The position numbers and the translations under genes are program-made. From positions 124,001-188,000 of the forward strand of contig NZ_JACOPQ010000001.1 in NCBI RefSeq assembly GCF_014287675.1: a stretch of 64,000 nt of DNA, in the 5' to 3' direction. Positions 7,816 through 16,235 of this stretch are shown here, piece after piece. This DNA is from Lawsonibacter faecis (lineage in GTDB: Bacteria; Bacillota; Clostridia; Oscillospirales; Oscillospiraceae). Numbering within the stretch: position 1 is the stretch's first letter; the number at the start of each line of letters is the position of its first letter. Under the pieces are notes generated by a model, which worked only from the letters and a program-made list of their open reading frames with translations, ran no database searches and had not been told where the DNA came from.

Positions 7816-8601
7816 ATGGCCGATACTTCCGCTTTGGGACAGAGTGTCCCGAAGTCCCAGGAGGGACTTTTCCTTATGGACGGGATCGAGGGGCTGCTGT
7901 CCTTACCCCGTCATTCGGTGGATATGCTTTTGACCGATCCGCCCTACGGCACGACCAAAAACTATTGGGATGTGCCTTTGCCGCTGGATGCGCTGTGGGA
8001 GGCGGTGCGCTGGGCGGTCAAGCCCAACGGCGCGGCCCTGTTCTTCGCTCAATGCCCCTATGACAAGGTGCTGGGGGCGTCCAACCTTGCCATGCTTCGG
8101 TATGAGTGGATATGGTACAAGGAGCGCGGGACAGGCTTTCTCAATGCCAACCGCGCCCCGCTGAAAAAGTCGGAGAACATTCTGGTGTTCTATCAGAAGT
8201 CCCCGGCCTACTTCCCGCAGTTTACTTATGGGGAACCGTACAGCAAGGTACACGCCCGCAAGGGCTCCAGTCCCAACTACGGCAAGTTTGAACGCCAGGG
8301 CTCGGCATCCAATGACGGGCGGCGCTATCCGGGGAATGTGCTGTTTGTGCAGACGGTGGCGCATCCTGCTCACCCCACACAAAAGCCCGTGGAGCTGTGC
8401 GAGTATCTCATTAAAACCTACACCCGCCCCGGCGAGGTGGTGGCAGATCTCTGTGCTGGCTCCGGGACAACCGCCGTGGCCGCTCTCAATACGGGCCGCC
8501 GCTTCGTCTGCTTTGAAAGCGCCCCGGCCATCTATGGCCCCGCCGTCCAGCGCATTGAACAGGCGCGGCTGGCCGTGGCCCGTGGCGAGAAAGGAGAATG
8601 A
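7816..8601 (+). CDS. DNA N4/N6-methyltransferase (beta class)
   Basis: 261 aa from ATG 7816 (AAAGGGG RBS). The catalytic DPPY motif appears early (LLTDPPYGTTKNYW) and the SAM-binding motif late (DLCAGSGTTAVAA), the permuted order of N6-adenine/N4-cytosine methylases of the N6_N4_Mtase family. No cognate endonuclease is adjacent. A palindrome copy (7832-7854) is read in frame as GQSVPKS right after the start, upstream of the conserved domain, so it is an N-terminal insertion tolerated by the protein. It overlaps the next methyltransferase by four bases (ATGA). Confidence 0.85.
   Translation: MADTSALGQSVPKSQEGLFLMDGIEGLLSLPRHSVDMLLTDPPYGTTKNYWDVPLPLDALWEAVRWAVKPNGAALFFAQCPYDKVLGASNLAMLRYEWIWYKERGTGFLNANRAPLKKSENILVFYQKSPAYFPQFTYGEPYSKVHARKGSSPNYGKFERQGSASNDGRRYPGNVLFVQTVAHPAHPTQKPVELCEYLIKTYTRPGEVVADLCAGSGTTAVAALNTGRRFVCFESAPAIYGPAVQRIEQARLAVARGEKGE
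7832..7854. repeat. ICE 23-bp palindrome, copy 5 (inside methyltransferase gene)
   Basis: Left arm CTTTGGGACA, centre GAG, right arm TGTCCCGAAG. Coding copy giving GQSVPKS at residues about 7-13. Confidence 0.9.
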
Positions 8602-9206
8602 CCATCGGTAAATATCCCATCATATACGCCGATCCCCCTTGGCGGTACGCCCAAAAGGGGTTGCAGGGGGCGGCGGAGCACCATTACCCCACCATGAGTA
8701 TCAATGAATTGTGCGCGTTGCCTGTGGCCGAGCTTGCGGCCCCGGACAGCGCACTTTTTATGTGGGCGACTTTTCCCCAGCTCCCGGAGGCCCTGCGGCT
8801 CATAGAGGCGTGGGGCTTTACCTATAAAAGCGTGGCCTTTGTCTGGCTGAAAAAGAACAAAAAAGTGGATAGCTGGTTTTACGGGCTGGGCTTCTGGACG
8901 CGGGGCAACGCTGAAATCTGTCTGCTGGCAACACGGGGCCACCCCAAGCGGCAGGCGGCCAATGTCCACCAGTTTATCATTTCTCCCATTGAAGCCCACA
9001 GCAAAAAGCCCGACGAGGCCCGTGACAAGATCGTGGCCCTCATGGGTGATCTGCCCCGTGTGGAGCTGTTCGCAAGGCAGACCCCGCCCGGCTGGGATGT
9101 GTGGGGAAACGAGGTGGAGCCCACGATCCCGGACTTTGGGACAAAGTGTCCCGAAGTGAAAAACGGCAGAAAGGAGGCCAATCATGCCGTATGTGAATGT
9201 ACCTAA
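8598..9206 (+). CDS. MT-A70 family adenine methyltransferase
   Basis: 202 aa with the DPPW catalytic motif (YADPPWRY, about 10-17) followed by WATFPQLPEAL and the C-terminal ELFARQTPPGWDVWGNE block, all typical of MT-A70-like N6-adenine methylases found in phages and ICEs. It starts four bases inside the preceding methylase. The C-terminus is extended by a palindrome copy (9134-9156, read as FGTKCPEV) and then runs 23 bases into prgI. With the other two enzymes it gives the ICE three methylation specificities. Confidence 0.85.
   Translation: MTIGKYPIIYADPPWRYAQKGLQGAAEHHYPTMSINELCALPVAELAAPDSALFMWATFPQLPEALRLIEAWGFTYKSVAFVWLKKNKKVDSWFYGLGFWTRGNAEICLLATRGHPKRQAANVHQFIISPIEAHSKKPDEARDKIVALMGDLPRVELFARQTPPGWDVWGNEVEPTIPDFGTKCPEVKNGRKEANHAVCECT
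9134..9156. repeat. ICE 23-bp palindrome, copy 6 (inside MT-A70 gene)
   Basis: Left arm CTTTGGGACA, centre AAG, right arm TGTCCCGAAG. Coding copy, translated FGTKCPEV near the C-terminus. Confidence 0.9.
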
Positions 9207-9567
9207 CGACCTATCCAAAATCAAAACCAAAATCGCCTTTAACCTCACCAAGCGCCAACTCGTCTGCTTTGGCGGCGCGGCGTTGGTGGGCATCCCGGCC
9301 TATCTGTTTTCCCGGAGCTCCTTTGGCAGCACCGGGGCCATGTTCGTCATGCTGGTGGTGATGCTCCCGGCGTTCATGCTGGCGATGTATGAGCGGGATG
9401 GCCTGCCCTTTGAAAAGGTGGTGCGGAACATCATTCGGGCCAAGTTCACCCGGCCCGGCATCAGACCGTACAAAACGCAGAATATCTATGCTCCGTTTGC
9501 GGGAAAGGAGGAGCCTATTGCAGACAAAAAGCAAACCCAAAAAGCGCGGCACCGCAAGGGCCGCTAA
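9184..9567 (+). CDS. PrgI family conjugation membrane protein
   Basis: 127 aa. The N-terminal MPYVNVPNDLSKIKTK, then two adjacent membrane segments (about 28-45 and 52-68) and a basic tail fit PrgI, the VirB3-like partner of VirB4 in Gram-positive conjugation systems. It immediately precedes virB4 and overlaps its start by about 50 bases in another frame, implying coupled translation. Confidence 0.88.
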   Translation: MPYVNVPNDLSKIKTKIAFNLTKRQLVCFGGAALVGIPAYLFSRSSFGSTGAMFVMLVVMLPAFMLAMYERDGLPFEKVVRNIIRAKFTRPGIRPYKTQNIYAPFAGKEEPIADKKQTQKARHRKGR

Positions 9568-11881
9568 AGGCCGGGCCGGACTTTCGGCCCAGCAGACCAT
9601 TCCCTATATCGCCATGCACCCGGACGGCGTGTGCCAGCTCCCCGGCGGCGTTTACACGAAAACCGTGGAATACGAGGATATCAACTATTCCGTAGCGTCC
9701 ACCGAGGATCAGACGGCCATCTTTGGCGGCTGGAGCTCATTCCTCAATTACTTCGACAGCTCCCTGCCGTTCCAGCTTTCCTTTATCAACCGCCGCTCCC
9801 GTGACCGCAGCCGCTACAAGGTGAATATCCCGCCCGCTGAGGACGAGTTCAACAGCGTCCGGGAGGAGTACACCTCCATGCTGAAAAACCAGATTGCCAA
9901 AAGCAACAACGGCATTGAGCGCACAAAATATATCACCTTTGGACTGCCCGCCGAGGGCGTGGCCGAGGCCCGGCCCCGTCTGGAGCGTGTGGAGGCCGAT
10001 GTGATGGGCAACTTCCATCGGCTGGGCGTTCAGTCGGAGCCGCTGGACGGGCGGGATCGTCTGGCCCTGCTCCATAGCCAGATGCACCCCGGCAACCGGG
10101 AGCCGTTCCGCTTTTCGTGGAGTGACATTCCCAAACACGGCCTTGGCACCAAGGACTACATCGCCCCGGATAGCTTTGACTTCCGGGACAGCCACACTTT
10201 CCGGGTGGGCCGGTATTGGGGCGCGGCGTCCTATTTGCAGATTTTGGCGTCGGAGCTCTCTGACAAGCTCCTTGCCGAGATTTTGGAATTGGACGCGGAG
10301 CTGACCGTTACCATGCACATTCAGACGGTGGATCAGCTCAAGGCCATTAAGACCATCAAGGGAAAAATCTCCGACATTGGCCGCATGAAGGCCGAGGAAC
10401 AGAAAAAGGCTGTCCGGGCAGGGTACGATATGGAGATTTTGCCGCCCGACCTCATCACTTTCAGCAAGGACGCGGCGGAGCTTCTGGCCGATCTCCAGTC
10501 CCGCAACGAGCGAATGTTCCTGTTGACCTTTACGGTGGTGAACATGGCCCCCAACCGCCAGCGGCTTGAAAACGATGTGTTTACCGTGGGCGGCATCGCG
10601 CAGAAGTACAACTGCGCCTTAAAGCGTCTGGACTGGCAACAGGAGCAGGCGTTTGTTTCCGCGCTGACCCTCGGCTATAACGAGCTGGAGATCCAGCGGG
10701 GCATGACCACCAGCTCCACGGCGATTTTTATTCCCTTTATGACCCGTGAGCTCCGCATGGGCGGGCAGGCCCTCTACTACGGCATGAACGCCCTTTCCCA
10801 CAATGTCATCATGGCTGACCGCAAAAAGCTGAAGTCGGCCAACGGAATGTACCTCGGCTCAACAGGTAGTGGTAAGAGCTTCGCGGCCAAGCGTGAACTG
10901 CTCAATGTATTTCTCGCCACCAATGACCGCATTGTGATTGTTGACCCAATGGGTGAATATGTCCCGCTGGCCCGAAGGCTGGGAGCCCAGGTGATTGAGA
11001 TTGCCCCGGACAGCCCCAACCACCTAAACCCGATGGACATCCAACTGAATATGAATGGCGGCGAAAGCCCTCTATCCATGAAGGCGGATTTCCTCTTGTC
11101 CCTGTGTGAGCTAATTTTGGGCGGCAAGGAGGGCTTACAGCCCATCGAGCGAACGGTCATTGACCGTTGTGTGCGGCAGGTCTACCGGGAGATGGCGCTG
11201 GGACTGGAAAATGCAAAAACGCCCCTGCTTCAAGATTTGTATGAGGAGCTTCTGAAACAGCCCGAGCCCGAGGCAAAGCGGGTGGCAACGGCGCTGGAAC
11301 TCTACTGCACAGGCTCCCTTAACCTGTTCAACCACCACACCAATGTGCAGACCTCAAACCGGGTGGTGTGCATCGTGCTGAAGGGCATGGGTGAAAACCT
11401 CCGCAAGATCGCCATGCACATTACCAATGAGTTTGTCACCCAGGCAGTAGATGAAAACTACCGGGCGGGGGTGGCGACTTGGTGCTACTTCGACGAGTTC
11501 CATGTTCTGCTCCGTGACCAGTTGACCGCCAGCTACTTTGTGGCCGTCTGGAAAATGCTCCGTAAAAAGGGCTGTGTGCCGTCGGCCTTGACGCAAAATG
11601 TGAAGGACTTGCTGGCCAGCGCGGAGATCTCAAACATTCTGGACAACACCGATTTCATGGTGCTGCTATCACAGGCCCAGAGTGACCGGGCGATTTTGGC
11701 AAAACAGCTCGGCATTTCGGAGCACCAGCTTTCCTACATCACCCACTCCAATTCGGGCGAGGGCCTGTTGTTTTATGGAAATGTGACCATCCCGTTTATT
11801 GACCGTTTCCCGCGTGGTGAGATTTACGATCTGCTGACGACCCGCCCGGAGGATATGGCCCATGAGCGAAAAGGCGAGTAA
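9518..11881 (+). CDS. VirB4/TraE-type conjugation ATPase
   Basis: 787 aa if begun at TTG 9518, which has RBS AAGGAGG (9505-9511) at six bases; the ORF is open further upstream, but that part is the prgI shadow. Walker A GSTGSGKS lies near residue 450 and Walker B CYFDEFHVLL near residue 655. An N-terminal TraC/VirB4 domain spans about 20-400. It powers assembly of the mating channel with PrgI and the VirB6-like protein. The end overlaps the NlpC gene by 20 bases. Confidence 0.93.
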   Translation: MQTKSKPKKRGTARAAKGRAGLSAQQTIPYIAMHPDGVCQLPGGVYTKTVEYEDINYSVASTEDQTAIFGGWSSFLNYFDSSLPFQLSFINRRSRDRSRYKVNIPPAEDEFNSVREEYTSMLKNQIAKSNNGIERTKYITFGLPAEGVAEARPRLERVEADVMGNFHRLGVQSEPLDGRDRLALLHSQMHPGNREPFRFSWSDIPKHGLGTKDYIAPDSFDFRDSHTFRVGRYWGAASYLQILASELSDKLLAEILELDAELTVTMHIQTVDQLKAIKTIKGKISDIGRMKAEEQKKAVRAGYDMEILPPDLITFSKDAAELLADLQSRNERMFLLTFTVVNMAPNRQRLENDVFTVGGIAQKYNCALKRLDWQQEQAFVSALTLGYNELEIQRGMTTSSTAIFIPFMTRELRMGGQALYYGMNALSHNVIMADRKKLKSANGMYLGSTGSGKSFAAKRELLNVFLATNDRIVIVDPMGEYVPLARRLGAQVIEIAPDSPNHLNPMDIQLNMNGGESPLSMKADFLLSLCELILGGKEGLQPIERTVIDRCVRQVYREMALGLENAKTPLLQDLYEELLKQPEPEAKRVATALELYCTGSLNLFNHHTNVQTSNRVVCIVLKGMGENLRKIAMHITNEFVTQAVDENYRAGVATWCYFDEFHVLLRDQLTASYFVAVWKMLRKKGCVPSALTQNVKDLLASAEISNILDNTDFMVLLSQAQSDRAILAKQLGISEHQLSYITHSNSGEGLLFYGNVTIPFIDRFPRGEIYDLLTTRPEDMAHERKGE

Positions 11882-13517
11882 CGGCACTTCGGGACAAAGT
11901 GTCCCGAAGTCCCCTAAATCCAAATTCCGACACAAGAGCCGGCAGGAACAGGCGGCGGAGTCCAAGCTCCGTATGGAAAAGCGGGGCGAAAAGCTGGACA
12001 AGGCCAAGGAGAAGCTGGCAAAGCAAAAGCCGCCCAAGCGCCCCGGCCCGGTGAAACGGGCGGGCCGGGCGGCTGGCGGCAGCGTTCACGCATTTGTCCA
12101 CGGCAAAATCTACGAGGTGGAGCATGAAAATGTGGGCACCGAGGGCGCTCACCGCTCCGAGCTGGTGGGCGAGTCTGTTCTGCGGCATGGTACGCGCCAT
12201 GTAAAAAAGGCCATCCGGGAACACCCGGCAAAAGCAGTCCGCAAGGCCGAGGCCAGGCATATCAAGGCTACGGCGGATTATCAGTTTCGGGCGGCGGCTC
12301 TGGAGCATCCCGAGCTGGACAAGGGGGCCTTTTCCCGGTATCTGCAAAAGCGGCGCATCCAAAAGCAGTATGCGAAACAGGCGCGGGAGGCCGCAAAGCA
12401 AGGGGCAAAGGCCGCTGAGAAAACGGCTGTCACCACGGAAAAGCTGGCAGCCCGGACGCTGGCCTTTGTCAAGCGGCATCCCGTGGGCGTAATTATTGCG
12501 CTGGCCTGCTGTCTGCTGATCTTCTCTCTCCAGTCCTGCGTTTCTTCTATGGCGTCGGTTGGCAACGGTCTTGTGGGGGCGGTGGCGGCCAGCACCTATG
12601 TATCCGAGGATGCCGATATTTTGGGAGCCGAAGCTGCCTACTGTGCCTTGGAGGACGAGCTGCGGGAGTATCTTGCCAGCTACGAAAGAACCCACGGCTA
12701 TGACGAATACCACTTTGACCTCGACGAGATCGAGCATGATCCCTATGTGCTGATTTCCATGCTTTCCGCTCTCCACGAAGGGGCGTGGACGGTGGATGAG
12801 GTACAAGGTACGCTCCAATCCCTTTTTGAAAAGCAATACATTCTGACCGAGGAAGTGGTGGTGGAGGAACGCTATTACTACGAAACGGACACATGGACGG
12901 ATGACGAGGGCAATACCCATACGGACAGATACCGGGTGTACTACGATTACTACATCAGCTATGTCACGCTGGAAAATTTCAACCTGTCCCATGTTCCGAT
13001 CTATACCATGTCCGAGGAACAGCTTTCCCGGTATGCCCTCTATATGGCTACGCTGGGCAACCGCCCCGATCTGTTCCCGGAGTCCGGCTATGTGCCCAAG
13101 TACACCAACCCGCCCCCGGAGCATGACATCCCGGAGGAATATCTGGCCGATGAAACCTTTGCGGCTATTCTGGCGGAGGCGGAAAAATATGTGGGCTTCC
13201 CCTATGTGTGGGGCGGCTCCAATCCCAGCACTTCCTTTGATTGCAGCGGCTTCGTGTCCTATGTCTATAATCAATGCGGCTGGGACTTCGGGCGGCTGGG
13301 AGCCCAAGGGCTCTACAACATTTCCACCCGGACAAATAACCCCAAGCCCGGCGATCTGGTTTTCTTCACGGGAACCTATGACACCCCGGGCGTTTCCCAT
13401 TGCGGCATTTATGTGGGGGATGGCTGGATGCTCCATTGCGGCGACCCCATCAGTTACGCCAATCTGAACAGCAGCTATTGGCAGTCCCACCTATATGCCT
13501 ACGGCAAACTTTATTGA
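11862..13517 (+). CDS. NlpC/P60 cell-wall hydrolase, conjugation-associated (CD1108-like)
   Basis: 551 aa. The Lys/Arg/Ala-rich cytoplasmic N-terminus (1 to about 200) is followed by one membrane helix (about 208-226), an extracellular region, and a C-terminal NlpC/P60 domain (about 430-551) with catalytic Cys in FDCSGF (about 460) and His in VSHCGIYVGDG (about 512). It would open peptidoglycan for the transfer channel, the VirB1-like role. A palindrome copy (11887-11909) is read as GQSVPKS at residues about 11-17. Overlaps virB4. Confidence 0.88.
   Translation: MSEKASNGTSGQSVPKSPKSKFRHKSRQEQAAESKLRMEKRGEKLDKAKEKLAKQKPPKRPGPVKRAGRAAGGSVHAFVHGKIYEVEHENVGTEGAHRSELVGESVLRHGTRHVKKAIREHPAKAVRKAEARHIKATADYQFRAAALEHPELDKGAFSRYLQKRRIQKQYAKQAREAAKQGAKAAEKTAVTTEKLAARTLAFVKRHPVGVIIALACCLLIFSLQSCVSSMASVGNGLVGAVAASTYVSEDADILGAEAAYCALEDELREYLASYERTHGYDEYHFDLDEIEHDPYVLISMLSALHEGAWTVDEVQGTLQSLFEKQYILTEEVVVEERYYYETDTWTDDEGNTHTDRYRVYYDYYISYVTLENFNLSHVPIYTMSEEQLSRYALYMATLGNRPDLFPESGYVPKYTNPPPEHDIPEEYLADETFAAILAEAEKYVGFPYVWGGSNPSTSFDCSGFVSYVYNQCGWDFGRLGAQGLYNISTRTNNPKPGDLVFFTGTYDTPGVSHCGIYVGDGWMLHCGDPISYANLNSSYWQSHLYAYGKLY
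11887..11909. repeat. ICE 23-bp palindrome, copy 7 (inside NlpC gene)
   Basis: Perfect arms: CTTCGGGACA, centre AAG, TGTCCCGAAG. Coding, GQSVPKS near the N-terminus, a few bases after the virB4 stop. Confidence 0.92.
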
Positions 13518-13535
13518 CAAGGAGGATTTTTGAAT

Positions 13536-13793
13536 ATGGCAATCAGCAAAAGCGCAAAAATCGAGGCTGAGATCGAAAAGGTCAAGGCCAAGATTGCGGA
13601 ACAGCAGGCCCGTCTGAAGGAGCTGGAACAGAAAAAGCACGAGGCGGAAAACAGCGAGATCGTGGACATCGTGCGGGGCATGAGTATTTCTCTCACCGAT
13701 CTGCCCCTGCTGCTCCAGTCCATCCAGAACGGCGGCAAGGCTGCTTTGGGACAGAGTGTCCCGAAGTCTGAGGACAAGGAGGAGACTGTATGA
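13536..13793 (+). CDS. DUF4315 family small coiled-coil protein
   Basis: 85 aa starting MAISKSAKIEAEIEK. ATG 13536 is ten bases after AAGGAGG (13519-13525); the TTG at 13530 is too close. Residues about 5-40 form a charged coiled coil, then SEIVDIVRGMSIS. The size and place between the NlpC and DUF4366 genes match DUF4315 of Firmicutes ICEs. Role unknown. The last 17 residues include a palindrome copy (13744-13766, GQSVPKS). Overlaps the next gene by four bases (ATGA). Confidence 0.75.
   Translation: MAISKSAKIEAEIEKVKAKIAEQQARLKELEQKKHEAENSEIVDIVRGMSISLTDLPLLLQSIQNGGKAALGQSVPKSEDKEETV
13744..13766. repeat. ICE 23-bp palindrome, copy 8 (inside DUF4315 gene)
   Basis: Left arm CTTTGGGACA, centre GAG, right arm TGTCCCGAAG. 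Coding, GQSVPKS near the C-terminus. Confidence 0.9.
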
Positions 13794-14560
13794 AAAGAGG
13801 ATTTAGGATGCTGATGGCGGCGCTCTGCTCCGTCGTTTTTTTATGCGGTTTTTCTGTTACGGCCTATGCCGGGGGCGGCGACGAGTACATGGACTATGAG
13901 ACTGAGCCCGTGGTGGAAACCGAGCCCGCAACGGAGCCCGAACCCGCGCCCACCATTGAACCCGGCGCGGGCTTTGCAGAGGAGGGCAACCTAGTGACCC
14001 GCGATCTGCTTTATGACAAGAACACCAACAAGCAGTTTATTTCTGTCCAGACCAGCGGCGGCAACACTTTCTATATCGTCATCGACTACGACAAGCCCAC
14101 CGACGAGGACGGCGATCAGTACGAAACCTACTTTTTCAGCATTGTGGACGAGGCTGATCTGCTGGCTGCTATGGAGTCCGCTGGCGTTGAACTGCCCGCC
14201 TGCGCCTGTAAGGAGAAATGCGTGGTGGGTGCGATCAACACCGATTGCCCGGTCTGCTCCGTCAATATGGGCGAGTGTGCGGGCGTGACCCCGGAGCCCG
14301 ATCCTGAACCTACCACGGAACCCGAACCCGAGGAGGCCGCGAAAAAGAACGGGGCCGGGCCGCTGATCCTTGTGCTTGCCATCTTCGCCGTTGGCGGCGG
14401 GGCCGGGTGGTATTTCAAGATTTACCGCCCCAAGCACCAGCAGGCCGCTGCGCCCGAGGATGACTACGAGGAAGAAATGGACGCTTACAACGATTTTGAG
14501 GATGACGGCCCTCCGTGGGACGAGGACGATCCCGAACCCGGAGAGGAGGACGAAGCATGA
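13790..14560 (+). CDS. DUF4366 (CD1107 family) surface-anchored mobile element protein
   Basis: 256 aa. A signal peptide (1-27, ending TAYAGG), a Glu/Pro/Thr-rich stretch, the DUF4366 core (about 60-150, TRDLLYDKNTNKQF and a Cys-rich CACKEKC...CPVC segment), a second EPEP linker, one membrane helix (about 190-210) and a strongly acidic cytoplasmic tail. The protein should sit in the membrane facing out and probably supports the mating channel. In the same operon as NlpC and DUF4315. Confidence 0.8.
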   Translation: MKRGFRMLMAALCSVVFLCGFSVTAYAGGGDEYMDYETEPVVETEPATEPEPAPTIEPGAGFAEEGNLVTRDLLYDKNTNKQFISVQTSGGNTFYIVIDYDKPTDEDGDQYETYFFSIVDEADLLAAMESAGVELPACACKEKCVVGAINTDCPVCSVNMGECAGVTPEPDPEPTTEPEPEEAAKKNGAGPLILVLAIFAVGGGAGWYFKIYRPKHQQAAAPEDDYEEEMDAYNDFEDDGPPWDEDDPEPGEEDEA

Positions 14561-14733
14561 ACTTTACGAAAAGCCCCTATGAGGCCATGATGAAAAAGCC
14601 GTCCCACATTCAGACCCCGCCCCCGTCCAAGGCACCCAAGGGCTCCCGCTGTCACGGCTGTCCCTACTGGCGGGGCATCGCCTGTATGTCCTGCTACCGG
14701 GATTTGCTCAAACCCTCGGCTGGCGGGAGGTGA
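14557..14733 (+). CDS. Small cysteine-rich protein
   Basis: 58 aa from ATG 14557, overlapping the DUF4366 stop by four bases. It contains RCHGCPYWRGIACMSCYRD, a CxxC pair and two further cysteines that could bind metal. Common in this place in CTn-type elements; no function assigned. Translationally coupled to its upstream neighbour. Confidence 0.65.
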   Translation: MNFTKSPYEAMMKKPSHIQTPPPSKAPKGSRCHGCPYWRGIACMSCYRDLLKPSAGGR

Positions 14734-14737
14734 TGCT

Positions 14738-15106
14738 GTGGCCCGTGAGCTGACCCGAGAGGAAAAGGGAAAAATCCGTGCGCTGGTGACAAAGTGGTGC
14801 GCCAACTACGACCGGGAATACGGTTGCTTACCGCTGGATTGCGAGTGTTATATGCTGGGGAAATGCTGGACGGGTGCCTATTGTCGTTACTTCCGGGATG
14901 CCGTCCTGCCCCTTGATCCTGTGCTGGAGGCGGGGCTGACCGCCGAGGGCCCCGCCCCGGAAACCCGGCTCTGCCCGGTCTGCGGCAGCGTCTTTCTCCC
15001 GGACGGCAGGACGCGCTACTGCTCCCCGGCCTGTGCCAAGAAAGCCCACCGTCGCCAGCAGCGGGATCACATGAAGAAAAAACGGGGCTGGTCTGTTGAC
15101 AATTAG
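14738..15106 (+). CDS. Cysteine-rich VLP family protein
   Basis: 122 aa with GTG start 14738 (RBS GGGAGGTG eight bases upstream). The N-terminal half has the WCANYDREYGCLPLDCECY segment of the Cys-rich VLP family, and the C-terminal half a zinc-ribbon-like CPVCGSVFLPDGRTRYCS, ending basic. Probably a nucleic-acid or metal-binding accessory protein of the ICE; function unknown. Last gene of the channel operon. Confidence 0.7.
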   Translation: MARELTREEKGKIRALVTKWCANYDREYGCLPLDCECYMLGKCWTGAYCRYFRDAVLPLDPVLEAGLTAEGPAPETRLCPVCGSVFLPDGRTRYCSPACAKKAHRRQQRDHMKKKRGWSVDN

Positions 15107-15269
15107 GCCCGAAAAAAGCCCGGTATCTCAAGGCTTTTGGGGGCCGCTTTAGGGGTGGGCCGTATGTTTTTACTGCCCGCCCCTGTTTGGCCCCGATGCT
15201 GTCAACATTTTTACGCTGTACTTTGGGACACTTTGTCCCGAAGTAGGGCTATTTTTGAAAGGAGGAACC
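15107..15269. other. Intergenic segment between transfer operon and mobilization block
   Basis: No gene seen. It carries palindrome copy 9 (15221-15243) and the RBS AAGGAGG (15259-15265) of the next gene. No consensus promoter is evident. Confidence 0.5.
15221..15243. repeat. ICE 23-bp palindrome, copy 9
   Basis: Left arm CTTTGGGACA, centre CTT, right arm TGTCCCGAAG. Intergenic, 26 bases before the next start. Confidence 0.9.
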
Positions 15270-16226
15270 ATGCCGAAATATTATGAAATCAGCGAGGTGG
15301 CGGCAAAGCGGGCAAAGGATATGAACAGCTTTTCCGACTACAAGCCCGGCTCGGCTACCAGCGCCTACCGCCAGATGGTGGATGAGGCGTATGCCATAGC
15401 GGAACGCCAGAAGGCCCGTGTCGATCCCATGTACCATGACAAGATCGACGCGCTGGTTGACCGCTACGCCAAAAAACTGGCCGCAAACCTTAACGAGTCC
15501 CATGTCATTGATGGCCGTGTACCGTCTATTCTGATCGCCGGGGGCGGCAATTTCCCGGTACGCAAAAAGGAAAAGCAGAACGCCGCCCGTGACCGCAATA
15601 TGGGCGAGTACATGGAAATTGAAAAGTTGCTGGATAAGATCAGGTCTGTGGGTACAGGCGGGATCAGCGCCGATGATGACCTTGCCGTGGAAAAGCTGGA
15701 AAAGAAGCTGACGGGGCTGGAGAAACTACAAGCCACCATGAAAAGCGTCAATGCCTATTACCGCAAGCACAAGACCTTGGAGGGCTGTCCCGGCCTGTCC
15801 GACGAGGATATTGGCAGGCTGCAATCCTCTATGGCGAATGACTGGCGCAAAGACCCGGTGCCTTACCCCTCTTTTCTGCTGACAAACAACAACGCCAATA
15901 TTCGCCGGGTACGCCAGCGCATTGACGATCTGAAAAACCGCAGCGAGTTTGTGGGCTGGACTTTCCCCGGCGGCGAGGCCAAGATCAACGAGGCCGAGAA
16001 CCGTCTGCAACTGCTTTTCGATGAAAAGCCCCCGGAGGATCAGCGACGGGTGCTAAAGTCCGAGGGCTTCAAGTGGGCTCCCAGCCAGGGCGCGTGGCAG
16101 CGGCAGCTCAACCAGAACGCGATCCGGGCGGCGGCCCGTCTGGACTTCCTGCGTCCCGAGGACGGCCAAAGCCCTTACCAGCTCCAGTCCTTTGCCCGGA
16201 AAACGGAAAAGGATATGTCACGATAA
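15270..16226 (+). CDS. Conserved ICE protein of unknown function
   Basis: 318 aa from ATG 15270 with RBS AAGGAGG (15259-15265). The N-terminal half is helical and charged (two probable coiled coils, about 95-160). The C-terminal half has LLTNNNANIRRVRQRI, then FVGWTFPGG and KSEGFKWAPSQGAWQRQL, a pattern seen in many ICE and phage polyvalent proteins. Soluble, no catalytic motif recognised. First gene of a block leading to MobC and the relaxase. Confidence 0.6.
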   Translation: MPKYYEISEVAAKRAKDMNSFSDYKPGSATSAYRQMVDEAYAIAERQKARVDPMYHDKIDALVDRYAKKLAANLNESHVIDGRVPSILIAGGGNFPVRKKEKQNAARDRNMGEYMEIEKLLDKIRSVGTGGISADDDLAVEKLEKKLTGLEKLQATMKSVNAYYRKHKTLEGCPGLSDEDIGRLQSSMANDWRKDPVPYPSFLLTNNNANIRRVRQRIDDLKNRSEFVGWTFPGGEAKINEAENRLQLLFDEKPPEDQRRVLKSEGFKWAPSQGAWQRQLNQNAIRAAARLDFLRPEDGQSPYQLQSFARKTEKDMSR

Positions 16227-16235
16227 GGAGGTACA

